Origin: an uncultured Roseiflexaceae bacterium
Lineage (GTDB): Bacteria > Chloroflexota > Chloroflexia > Chloroflexales > Roseiflexaceae
NCBI GenBank assembly: GCA_903868295.1
Contig: CAIPUQ010000400.1
Coordinates: 1 to 16,570 of the forward strand
Length of the DNA: 16,570 nt
Direction of reading: 5' to 3'
Of the stretch, positions 1 through 7,136 are shown piece by piece. The notes beneath the pieces are model-generated. The model searched no databases. It was given only the letters and a program-made list of their open reading frames with translations, and was not told where the DNA came from. The translations under genes and the position numbers were made by a program. Every line of letters begins with the position of its first letter. Position 1 is the stretch's first letter.

Positions 1-1251
1 CACCGCGAAGGCACTCAACCCAATAAGTGACAGTGCCACCATGTATGCGCGGATCCCTGGGAGGAGCCGGAGCAACGGCAACAACACGAGGGGGAACAGC
101 AGATAAAACGCTTCTTCGGCACCGAGGCTCCACCAAAAGCCCATCTCACTGGGGAGGACCGCCGGATTGAGTGTGGCGACAAAGAAGATACTCTGGAGGT
201 AGCCACCGATATCGCGTGGCGCAGCAATCAGCCACACCAGGAGCGCCGATACATAGGCAGCCGGCAAGGTGCGCAACCAGCGCCGGGCCCAAAAGCGCCG
301 CACTGCATCCCAGTGACCGAATCGCGGCAATCCCCGGAGCAGAATCGCACCGAGGAGGTAGCCGCTGAGGGCAAAAAAGATGTCGACCCCGACGTCGCCG
401 GCGCTGACAAACCAGCGAAAAATCGCGCGCTCGCTGTTCCAACTGGGGAACAACAACGGCAACCCGTGTGCCACCACCACACAGCCGACCGCAACCGCGC
501 GGAGCAGGTCCAACCCGATGCGTCGGCCCTGGACATCCTCGACCGCTGTAGCAGGTCGCGCCGGCCAGAACGCTGCCAGCACCATCAGGATGCTCCACAG
601 CTCGCGCCATGGCGATACCAATAGCAATGTCGGATTGGCATAGCCGGTCGCCAGCTCTTGCTGGAGCATCACCAACTGGAGCGTCGCCAGCGCACCCCAC
701 GCCCCTGCGCCCAGCACGCCACGGCGCCACAACCACAGCGCCGCTGCACCCAAGGGGAGCATCCACTGCAGCACCGCCCAGAGGACCCGTGCGGGCGGCT
801 GTGCCAGTCGGGTGTTGGTCAGTGCACCGATGCGCACCCCGAGCGCGCGCCGATCGCCGGCCACGACGGTTGTGGGACTCTGGATGCGTAGTGGCGCATC
901 AGGTGCGCTGACTGCATCGAGGAGCATCAGGGTGCGCGGTTGTTGCGTCACCACGAGCTCCACGCGCTGGGTGTTGATCGTCACCACCACCGCGACCGGC
1001 GTATCGGTCGGAGCGTGCATCGACACGGCGAGCACACGCCAATCTGCCCAGCCATGGCGGTCGCGGACCACAACGGTGTCGCCTTTGCTCCAGGCGGTGC
1101 CGCCTTCATCGCCCCACACCCCCTGGACCGCCAGCGGGTCACCGAGCGCGATGTGCGGACGAACAGGCGCGCTGATGGTTATCAGCAGCGCTCCGTAGGT
1201 GACGATGCAGAGACCAATCAAATATGCCAGGATGGGCAACAATCGGTGCAT
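1..1251 (-). CDS. Membrane acyltransferase, acyltransferase-3/OafA type (3' end outside window)
   Basis: The first 417 residues of an integral membrane acyltransferase are present; its tandem paralogue (604 aa) suggests about 185 C-terminal residues lie beyond the window. One N-terminal helix (about 5-28) leads into an extracytoplasmic beta-rich region (about 30-155) containing GVWGDEGGTAWSKG, then two helices (about 155-230), then the acyltransferase-3 domain from about 240. Family hallmarks are GLDLLRAVAVG, the candidate catalytic His262 in VVAHG, FFALSGYLLGAILLR, RRWLRTLPAAY and FWWSLGAEEAFY. Known members move acyl groups (often acetyl) from the cytoplasmic side onto surface polysaccharides, peptidoglycan or lipids; the substrate here is unknown. 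ATG at 1251 is the only plausible start because an in-frame stop lies 12 codons upstream with no ATG, GTG or TTG between. The ribosome site is weak. It lies 62 bases downstream of its paralogue, so co-transcription is likely. Confidence 0.87.
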   Translation of the reverse strand, partial: MHRLLPILAYLIGLCIVTYGALLITISAPVRPHIALGDPLAVQGVWGDEGGTAWSKGDTVVVRDRHGWADWRVLAVSMHAPTDTPVAVVVTINTQRVELVVTQQPRTLMLLDAVSAPDAPLRIQSPTTVVAGDRRALGVRIGALTNTRLAQPPARVLWAVLQWMLPLGAAALWLWRRGVLGAGAWGALATLQLVMLQQELATGYANPTLLLVSPWRELWSILMVLAAFWPARPATAVEDVQGRRIGLDLLRAVAVGCVVVAHGLPLLFPSWNSERAIFRWFVSAGDVGVDIFFALSGYLLGAILLRGLPRFGHWDAVRRFWARRWLRTLPAAYVSALLVWLIAAPRDIGGYLQSIFFVATLNPAVLPSEMGFWWSLGAEEAFYLLFPLVLLPLLRLLPGIRAYMVALSLIGLSAFAV

Positions 1252-1313
1252 GCGGGTGTTCTGTCTGCGCAGGGTGGACTCTCGTCACTATACCAAAGGA
1301 AGGAGCTAGGGAT

Positions 1314-3128
1314 TTACGAATCTTTTTCGGGGTAGTGTTTGTCGCGCCAGTGCAAAAACGGTATCTCGACCCAATAGAAACTCACCCCGGCAAGCATAAA
1401 TGTCATCGTCAAATACAGCACCAACAACCCGAGCATCTGTGGCACCGAGTCAGACGACCCGAACCAGATATGGGTCCGGTGCATCGCCATCGTGTGATAC
1501 AGGTACGCCGAATAACTCACCAATGCTGCCCAGCTTATTGCTCGATCGGCCACGCTCCAGCCGAGCGTGCGTATCTGCTCGAGGCGCGGCAACAACAGCG
1601 CCGACCCCAACGTCGCCAATACGTGCGAGAACAATAGTGTCGCCATAAACCAGCGTTGTGGGTCGAGTGCCAGCATATACCCGACCGCAAAGACAAATAT
1701 GCCGGGTGCGACCCCATGTACGGCGAGCCATTTGAACCATTCGGGCCGGGCGCTCCGGACCCAGGCAATCAAAATGCCCCACAACATCGAGTCAATGCGT
1801 GCATACGGTGCGTAATCGAGATTGCCGGCGATCTCGGGCGGGAGCACCAACCCACCGACGAGTCGCACCACAAACGGTACCAACCCGAAGACCGCCAATG
1901 TCAGCACGAATGCCCGTTGCGCTGGGAAGCGTTTGACGGTGACGTACAGCAGCAATGGGAAGAGGAGATAGAACAATTCTTCGGTGCCCAAGCTCCACCA
2001 GAAGCCGAACTCCTCAGACACACGGGCGGGATTCATTGTCCCGAGAAAAAACAGACTCCACAGATAATCACTCAGGCTTTTGGGGGCAGCAATGAGCCAC
2101 ACCACGACCATCGAAATGTACGCTGCCGGTAATGTCCGGAGCCAGCGCCGCGCCAAATACCAACGCAACATGGTCGGCTGCCCAAAGCGCGGCAGGCTGC
2201 GCAACAAAATCGCCCCAATCAAATAGCCGCTCAGCGTAAAAAACGTATCGACGGCCATCGCCCCGGTAATCAAGAACCAGCGAAAAATGTCGCGGTTTTG
2301 GCTCCACTCGGGCAACATCAACGGGATAAAGTGCGCCACCAAGACGATGAGCAGCGCAGTCCCGCGCGCAAAGTCCAAGCCGAAGCGCCGCCCACCTCGG
2401 GGGATGACAACCTCGCCTGCATATGGCCGGCGCACGCCCATGAGCACAAAAAACAGACTCAACAGCTCGCGCCAGGGTGAGACAAGCAACAATGACGGGT
2501 AGGCAAACCCTGTCTGGACCTCTTGCCAGAGCAAGGTCAGATAGAGCACTGCATACGCTGCGTAGACTGCCGCCCCGAACCATTGGCCACGCCACAACCA
2601 GACTGCCGCCCCCAACACCGGCAATGCATAGCCGAGGAGCATGATGACAAACGCCCCAGTGGGTATGTGCAGCCGTTGGAGGACCACACGATCAAAGAAC
2701 ACGCCGAGATCACGCCGATCACCATCGACACGACGCGTCGCGCTGTTCAGCTGGAACGCACTGCGTTGCTGTGGCTGAGGCAACAATATCTGCACGCGCC
2801 GTGCACTCAGGTCAGGGGTGGCGACGACATTCAGCGGGCCACTGCTGAGGGTGACCGTCAACGGGTCGCCGGGTGGCCGCAACCAATCAAATGCAATGAC
2901 GCTCCAGGGTGTCCAGGGCAACCGATCGACAGCGATGATGCTCTGACCGTTGCTCCACACGCCGGAGCCGTCGTTGCCCCAGACCCCACTGACCAGGGCT
3001 TCGTCTGTGACGGGGATGTCGACCGAGCGTGGTGCCGTGCCAAAAATCATGGTGAGGCATGCCACTGCCCCAATACAGAGCATGCAGAGCACGATGGTCG
3101 CTGTACGGATACGGTTAGGTACTGTCAC
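1314..3128 (-). CDS. Membrane acyltransferase, acyltransferase-3/OafA type
   Basis: This is a full-length 604-residue membrane acyltransferase and the paralogue of the gene that follows it. An N-terminal helix (about 5-30) is followed by an extracytoplasmic region with GVWGNDGSGVWSNGQ (about 48-62), two or three helices (about 155-235) and the multi-helix acyltransferase-3 domain from about 245, with GLDFARGTALLIVLVAHF (candidate catalytic His266), LSGYLIGAILLR, RRWLRTLPAAY and FWWSLGTEELFY. The C-terminus WVEIPFLHW is typical of the family. I chose GTG at 3128: GGAG stands 8 bases before it, and the protein then begins at the same point relative to helix 1 as the paralogue does. ATG at 3167 and TTG at 3173 are open in the same frame but less likely. 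The probable role is acylation of a cell-surface glycan or lipid; the substrate is not deducible. A divergent gene starts 136 bases away. Confidence 0.88.
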   Translation of the reverse strand: MTVPNRIRTATIVLCMLCIGAVACLTMIFGTAPRSVDIPVTDEALVSGVWGNDGSGVWSNGQSIIAVDRLPWTPWSVIAFDWLRPPGDPLTVTLSSGPLNVVATPDLSARRVQILLPQPQQRSAFQLNSATRRVDGDRRDLGVFFDRVVLQRLHIPTGAFVIMLLGYALPVLGAAVWLWRGQWFGAAVYAAYAVLYLTLLWQEVQTGFAYPSLLLVSPWRELLSLFFVLMGVRRPYAGEVVIPRGGRRFGLDFARGTALLIVLVAHFIPLMLPEWSQNRDIFRWFLITGAMAVDTFFTLSGYLIGAILLRSLPRFGQPTMLRWYLARRWLRTLPAAYISMVVVWLIAAPKSLSDYLWSLFFLGTMNPARVSEEFGFWWSLGTEELFYLLFPLLLYVTVKRFPAQRAFVLTLAVFGLVPFVVRLVGGLVLPPEIAGNLDYAPYARIDSMLWGILIAWVRSARPEWFKWLAVHGVAPGIFVFAVGYMLALDPQRWFMATLLFSHVLATLGSALLLPRLEQIRTLGWSVADRAISWAALVSYSAYLYHTMAMHRTHIWFGSSDSVPQMLGLLVLYLTMTFMLAGVSFYWVEIPFLHWRDKHYPEKDS

Positions 3129-3188
3129 GAGGGCAACTCCGCGGTTTTTTGGTATTTTACCATGCATGCCCAAAACAGACAGGAATGC

Positions 3189-3205
3189 GCATCAGAATGC
3201 ATCAG
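3189..3205. repeat. Direct repeat GCATCAG x2 at 10-base period
   Basis: GCATCAG occurs at 3189-3195 and again at 3199-3205, one helical turn apart, inside the 136-base divergent intergenic region and just upstream of the TATAAT at 3230. The period and position resemble a tandem binding site for an activator acting on the plus-strand gene. This is a reading of a short motif and could be chance. Confidence 0.35.
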
Positions 3206-3229
3206 TATCCCATATTGTGGTGTGTCGGG

Positions 3230-3235
3230 TATAAT
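3230..3235 (+). promoter_or_regulatory. -10 box (TATAAT) of the 3265 membrane-protein/ABC-F transcript
   Basis: A consensus TATAAT lies 29 bases before the ATG at 3265, inside GGGTATAATGAG. No convincing -35 hexamer is visible 16-18 bases upstream (atccca), so an activator or an alternative contact may be needed. Almost the same string, GGGTATAATCGAG, precedes the gene at 16318. Confidence 0.6.
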
Positions 3236-3264
3236 GAGATGGATTGTGCAAAAGGGAGGGCTAT

Positions 3265-3816
3265 ATGAGTGCAGGAACCAAAGCCGGGCTGGTCTTTTTT
3301 CTCCCTCAACTCGTCATTATGATATGTGCCACGATATTGGGATTTGTCCCCGTATTTCTCTTAGCAGGCAATCCAGCCGGGCTTATCGGGTGCTGTGTGG
3401 TACCCATTGCAGCCTTGTTGATGGCAATGCCTGCCGGGTTCTTTGCTGCCAAATGGCATCCCGACCGTGACGAGATAACCGGTCAAGCCGTTACCGCGGG
3501 TGTGGTCGCAGGCATCGGTGCACTGCTCGGGAGCATCTTTTTTTGGGTGCTCGTCGGTGGTTTGTTTAGCACGATGGTCGACGATGCCGCACTGCGTCAG
3601 ATTTTGTCCCAAATGAGAGACATCCAGCCCGACATTGACCTCGATATCCCGTCATTGCGCCGCGGATTGTCATTTGCCATCTGGGGGACTGCCGCCTTTG
3701 GGGTTGTCTCTGGTCTCCTATCACTGGTGTTTTCGCTGATCGGCAGTTTGCTCGGCATGAGCATTGCACGGAGCAGCCTGCCCGTCCCCCCTACAGAACA
3801 TTCACTGCCACAATAG
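3265..3816 (+). CDS. Small multi-pass membrane protein of unknown function
   Basis: The product has 183 residues and is dominated by hydrophobic segments at about 8-35, 38-62, 75-104 and 136-167, giving about four transmembrane helices. Several are Gly-rich (VVAGIGALLGS, VSGLLSLVFSLIGSLLG), a pattern favouring tight helix packing. A polar stretch at about 105-133 (DDAALRQILSQMRDIQPDID) separates helices 3 and 4 and may form a loop or short amphipathic helix. I recognise no family. The ATG at 3265 is favoured by GGGAGG 4-5 bases upstream; the in-frame ATG at 3244 has no such site. The ABC-F gene starts 18 bases after its stop, so the two are probably one transcript, but that pairing does not reveal a function. 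Confidence 0.75.
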   Translation: MSAGTKAGLVFFLPQLVIMICATILGFVPVFLLAGNPAGLIGCCVVPIAALLMAMPAGFFAAKWHPDRDEITGQAVTAGVVAGIGALLGSIFFWVLVGGLFSTMVDDAALRQILSQMRDIQPDIDLDIPSLRRGLSFAIWGTAAFGVVSGLLSLVFSLIGSLLGMSIARSSLPVPPTEHSLPQ

Positions 3817-3834
3817 ACAAGTTTGGACGGAGCG

Positions 3835-5817
3835 ATGTCGATTCTCACGGTACACAACGTCGGTAAGTTTTTCGGCGCGGCCAATATTTTTTCGGGTGTC
3901 AGCTTCAATGTCGCACGTGGCGAACGGGTGGCCATCGTCGGCGTCAATGGCGCCGGCAAAAGTACCCTGTTGCGCATCATCGCCAACCAAGAAGCTGCGA
4001 GTTCGGGGTCGATTTCGACCGCCCGGAGCATCCGCATGTCGTATTTGGCCCAAGAGGCCCGCTTCGACGATACCCAAACCCTCCGTGGTCTGCTCGACGA
4101 AGCACTCGTCGCCTTGCATACGATGCAGAGCGAAATCACCACCCTCGAGCACGACATCGCAGACACCGATCATCCCGACTGGGCCGACCGGATGGACCGC
4201 TACGGCGAATTGCTGTCGCGCTTCGAACATGCCGGTGGCTACGACATCGAACGTACCATCGAACGCGTGCTCACCGGCCTCGGCTTTGACCCCGCATACC
4301 ACGGCCCACAACGCCTATCACAATTTTCGGGTGGGATGAAGACCCGGGCCGCCCTGGCAGCCATCCTCTTGTCGAGCCCCGACATTCTGCTCCTCGACGA
4401 GCCCACCAACCACCTCGACCTGGCCGCACTCGAGTGGCTCGAGAAGTTCCTCAAAAGCTGGGACGGTACCCTGATTGTCGTCTCGCACGATCGCTACTTC
4501 CTCGACCGTGTGACCAATCGTACGCTCGAGATAGCCTTCGGCCGACTCGACGGCGATTACCCTGGTGGATACATCAAGTTCCAGCAGCTCAAAGCCGAAA
4601 AAATGGAGTTGATGTGGAAGCAGTATCAGGCCCAACAAGAAGAAATAGCCCGCCTCGAATCGTTCATCCGGCGCTACAAAAACAGCACCCTGTCGACCCA
4701 AGCACGCGGTCGTGAACGCCGCCTCGAACGCATGAAGGAAGGTTGGCAAGGCGGCAGCGGCAAGGTCGAAAGTGTCATGGTGCGCCCCGAAGAGCAAAAA
4801 AAGCTCAGCCTTGCCATGCAAGCGAGCCAGCGTGGCGGTGACCAGGTGATGGTCTTCGAACGCATGGATATCGGCTACATCCTACCCAACAACCAGCATG
4901 TTACCCTGATCAACATCCCCGAACTGGTGCTACGCCGCCAACAACGCGTCGCACTGATGGGGGTCAATGGCAGCGGCAAAACAACGCTGGTACGCACCAT
5001 GGTCGGCGAATTGCCGCCGCTCCGCGGCCATGCCCGGCTGGGGAGCAACGTCCAGATCAACTACTACGCCCAGGCGCACGAAGGATTGGTCATGTCCAAC
5101 TCAATCCTCGACGAAATGCGCCGCGTCCGCCCGCTCATCAAAGAGACCGAGGCACGGACCTTTTTGGGCCGCTTTTTGTTCTCTGGCGATGATGTCTTCA
5201 AGCGCATTGGGACGCTGTCGGGTGGCGAGCGCGGGCGTGTTGCATTGGCACAACTCACCCTCATTGGCGGCAATCTGCTCATCCTCGACGAACCCACCAA
5301 TCACCTCGATATCGGTGCCCGTGAAGCCCTCGAAGACGTGCTCAATGAGTACGACGGCACCATTTTGTTTGTGTCACATGACCGCTACTTCATCGACGCC
5401 GTCGCAGATACCCTGTGGACGGTCGACAACAACAAAATCACCGTGTTCGACGGCAACTACAGCGAGCACCGCGAGCTTTTAGAAGCCAAAGAAGCCCAAA
5501 CCAAGCGTGCCAGTACCGCACTGGGTAATCCGACGGTGCCCAAAGCCGCTACTGCTGCAAATCCTACACCGGCGAAGGCGGCTCCGGCACCCGCGCTCAG
5601 CAAAGACCAAGAGCGCGATCAACGCAAACGGCAACGCCGTGGCGAACAAATCGAACAAGAAATCGCCGCCCTCGAAGCCGAAAAGAACGACATTACCAGC
5701 GCACTGTCGGGCGTCGAGACCGACCCCAAACGCATCGCTGCCTTGGCAGCACGCTACAGCGAAATCGAACGCACCCTGCTTACGCGGTATGACGAATGGG
5801 CTGCCCTTACTGTGTAA
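3835..5817 (+). CDS. ABC-F family ATPase (duplicated ATP-binding cassette, no membrane domain)
   Basis: This 660-residue protein has two ATP-binding cassettes and no transmembrane segment, which is the ABC-F architecture. Cassette 1: Walker A GVNGAGKS (36-43), signature FSGGM (164-168), Walker B ILLLDEP with Glu189, H-loop His218. The inter-cassette linker is highly charged (about 250-320, rich in Arg, Lys and Glu), as in factors that reach into the ribosome. Cassette 2: GVNGSGKT (376-383), LSGGE (461-465), LLILDEP with Glu486, His515. An Ala/Pro-rich spacer (about 560-588) leads to a charged coiled-coil C-terminal domain (about 590-655), as in Uup/YfmR-like members. Family knowledge suggests a translation factor that rescues or tunes ribosomes, acting in the cytoplasm. 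A resistance role cannot be excluded, but nothing here points to it. All catalytic residues are intact. ATG at 3835 is preferred, with a purine-rich GGACGGAG upstream; TTG at 3823 is an alternative. Confidence 0.95.
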   Translation: MSILTVHNVGKFFGAANIFSGVSFNVARGERVAIVGVNGAGKSTLLRIIANQEAASSGSISTARSIRMSYLAQEARFDDTQTLRGLLDEALVALHTMQSEITTLEHDIADTDHPDWADRMDRYGELLSRFEHAGGYDIERTIERVLTGLGFDPAYHGPQRLSQFSGGMKTRAALAAILLSSPDILLLDEPTNHLDLAALEWLEKFLKSWDGTLIVVSHDRYFLDRVTNRTLEIAFGRLDGDYPGGYIKFQQLKAEKMELMWKQYQAQQEEIARLESFIRRYKNSTLSTQARGRERRLERMKEGWQGGSGKVESVMVRPEEQKKLSLAMQASQRGGDQVMVFERMDIGYILPNNQHVTLINIPELVLRRQQRVALMGVNGSGKTTLVRTMVGELPPLRGHARLGSNVQINYYAQAHEGLVMSNSILDEMRRVRPLIKETEARTFLGRFLFSGDDVFKRIGTLSGGERGRVALAQLTLIGGNLLILDEPTNHLDIGAREALEDVLNEYDGTILFVSHDRYFIDAVADTLWTVDNNKITVFDGNYSEHRELLEAKEAQTKRASTALGNPTVPKAATAANPTPAKAAPAPALSKDQERDQRKRQRRGEQIEQEIAALEAEKNDITSALSGVETDPKRIAALAARYSEIERTLLTRYDEWAALTV

Positions 5818-5835
5818 TTAGTAATTAGTAATTAG
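5815..5835 (+). repeat. Heptanucleotide tandem repeat, TAATTAG x3
   Basis: There are three perfect copies of TAATTAG. The first three bases of copy 1 are the stop codon of the ABC-F gene, so the array begins exactly at the end of the coding sequence. Confidence 0.95.
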
Positions 5836-5839
5836 TAGG

Positions 5840-5860
5840 TATCAGTTATCAGTTATCAGT
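5840..5860 (+). repeat. Heptanucleotide tandem repeat, TATCAGT x3
   Basis: There are three perfect copies of TATCAGT, four bases after the TAATTAG array. They are followed at 5862-5877 by a short 6-base repeat (TGCGGA twice, then TGCG). The shared 7-base period with a different unit suggests one slippage-prone or mobile repeat class. Confidence 0.95.
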
Positions 5861-5920
5861 TGCGGATGCGGATGCGCTACACACTGCCTGTTCCTACCTT
5901 GACTGTGCTGCTAAAAACCA

Positions 5921-5951
5921 TGTGCGGTGCTTTTTGCAAAAGCACCGCACA
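5921..5951 (-). terminator. Perfect 14-bp hairpin, probable terminator of the M42 peptidase gene
   Basis: TGTGCGGTGCTTTT pairs perfectly with AAAAGCACCGCACA around a TGC loop. Read on the minus strand it is followed by TGGTTTTTAG, a modest T tract, so it most likely ends the minus-strand peptidase transcript (stop at 6016). The plus side has no T tract, but the hairpin lies between convergent genes and may act on both. Confidence 0.7.
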
Positions 5952-5964
5952 ACACAACAAAACC

Positions 5965-6018
5965 AATTCATAATTCCTAATTCATAATTCCTAATTCATA
6001 ATTCATCATTCCTAATTA
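5965..6018. repeat. Heptanucleotide tandem array, AATTCAT/AATTCCT, about 7 units
   Basis: Seven consecutive 7-base units read AATTCAT, AATTCCT, AATTCAT, AATTCCT, AATTCAT, AATTCAT, CATTCCT, then AATTA. On the minus strand the array is TAATTAG followed by GAATTAT/GAATTAG copies, and its first TAA is the stop codon of the M42 peptidase. The core AATTA is shared, in inverted orientation, with the TAATTAG array at 5815. Confidence 0.92.
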
Positions 6019-7074
6019 TCTTGGTACAAACGACGTATCTGCGTTCAACCGGCGCACAAACGCGGCGATCAACTTGGCTGCATTGAGTGCATCGTTGATG
6101 TCGATCATCTCGTTGGGTGAGTGCATATAGCGATTGGGGATCGAAATAACCGCTGTCGCCACACCGCCACGGGCCGTATGAATGGCATCGGCATCGGTGG
6201 CCGTGTGGGATGGATTTGCTTGGATGCAGAACGGGATATTGTTGGCTTCGGCGGTTTCGATCAGCATTTCGACCAACAACGGCGCATTGGCGGATCCGCG
6301 GGTCAACACGGGGCCACCACCGATGGCGATATCACCTTGCGAGTTGCGGCTGGCGTTGGGGTGATCGGTGGCGAAGGTCACATCCACCGCAATGGCCACG
6401 TGTGGGTCATACGAAAAAGCCGAGGTCATTGCGCCGGCGAAGGTGATTTCTTCTTGGGCGGTTGCAACCGCTGCAACACTCGCATGCGGACGGTCCGCTG
6501 CCAACAGACGCAGTGCTTCGAGCACCACAAATGCTCCGATACGGTTGTCGACGCCACGCCCGATAATCCGGCCATTGGCCAATACCAGTGGATCTGCGTC
6601 GATGACCGCTGACGCGCCGACACGCACCAACGCATTGGCTTCGGCCAACGAGGTGGCTCCGATGTCGATCCACAAATCTTCGATTTTCGAGACCTTGCTG
6701 CGGTCGTCCGGCGTCATCAAGTGGATGGGTTTTTTGCCGATGACCCCACGCACCACGCCGTTCCGACCCAGGATGCGGATGCGCTGACCGACCAACACCT
6801 GGCTGTCCCAGCCACCGATGGGTTGGAAGTAGCAGAACCCCTTGTCGTCGATGTGCGAAATCATCAAGCCGATTTCGTCGATGTGCCCCGCCAACAAGAC
6901 ACGTGGCTCGCCGCCATCAACGGCTGCGTATGAGCTCCCGAGGACATCTCCCCAGACCCGATCAGCAAAGCCTTGGGCCTCATGGCGCCATACACGGGCT
7001 GCCGCTATCTCGTCACCCGAGGGGCTCGTGGTCCCCAACAACCGCATCAAACAGTCACGTGCGCTGTCACTCAT
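6016..7074 (-). CDS. M42 family metallo-aminopeptidase
   Basis: This 352-residue cytoplasmic enzyme is of the M42 family (TET/FrvX/glutamyl aminopeptidase type), which trims N-terminal residues from peptides with two divalent metals, usually as a large oligomer. The full set of expected metal and catalytic residues is visible: His64 in AGHIDEIG, Asp176 in GVDNRIG, the Glu208-Glu209 pair in TAQEEIT (Glu208 as likely catalytic base), Asp231 in AIAVDVT, and His318 in NRYMHSP. Length and motif spacing are normal. ATG at 7074 has AAAGG 7 bases upstream. The gene lies 62 bases downstream of the PHP phosphoesterase on the same strand, but a candidate promoter in that gap (7104-7133) suggests it can be transcribed alone. 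Its stop codon is the first base triplet of a heptanucleotide repeat array. Substrate preference is not predictable from sequence. Confidence 0.94.
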   Translation of the reverse strand: MSDSARDCLMRLLGTTSPSGDEIAAARVWRHEAQGFADRVWGDVLGSSYAAVDGGEPRVLLAGHIDEIGLMISHIDDKGFCYFQPIGGWDSQVLVGQRIRILGRNGVVRGVIGKKPIHLMTPDDRSKVSKIEDLWIDIGATSLAEANALVRVGASAVIDADPLVLANGRIIGRGVDNRIGAFVVLEALRLLAADRPHASVAAVATAQEEITFAGAMTSAFSYDPHVAIAVDVTFATDHPNASRNSQGDIAIGGGPVLTRGSANAPLLVEMLIETAEANNIPFCIQANPSHTATDADAIHTARGGVATAVISIPNRYMHSPNEMIDINDALNAAKLIAAFVRRLNADTSFVPR

Positions 7075-7103
7075 GGCTTTGCCTTTCTGTAGCGAATGGT
7101 GAC

Positions 7104-7133
7104 ATTATCCACTATTTCGCTCTCACCGGGCAA
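7104..7133 (-). promoter_or_regulatory. Candidate promoter of the M42 peptidase gene
   Basis: On the minus strand TTGCCC (7133-7128) and GATAAT (7109-7104) are 18 bases apart, a good match to housekeeping sigma-factor hexamers, about 30 bases before the ATG at 7074. Confidence 0.5.
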
Positions 7134-7136
7134 AAC

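Noticed and set aside
2523..3470. A 315-codon plus-strand open frame opposite the acyltransferase and running into the 3265 gene
   Set aside because: It lies antisense to a clearly conserved protein, crosses a promoter, has no ribosome site or recognisable domain, and its composition is that of a shadow frame in GC-rich DNA.
5815..6018. Possible CRISPR array or attachment site
   Set aside because: The units are 7 bases and directly abutting with no spacers, and no cas, integrase or tRNA gene is nearby.
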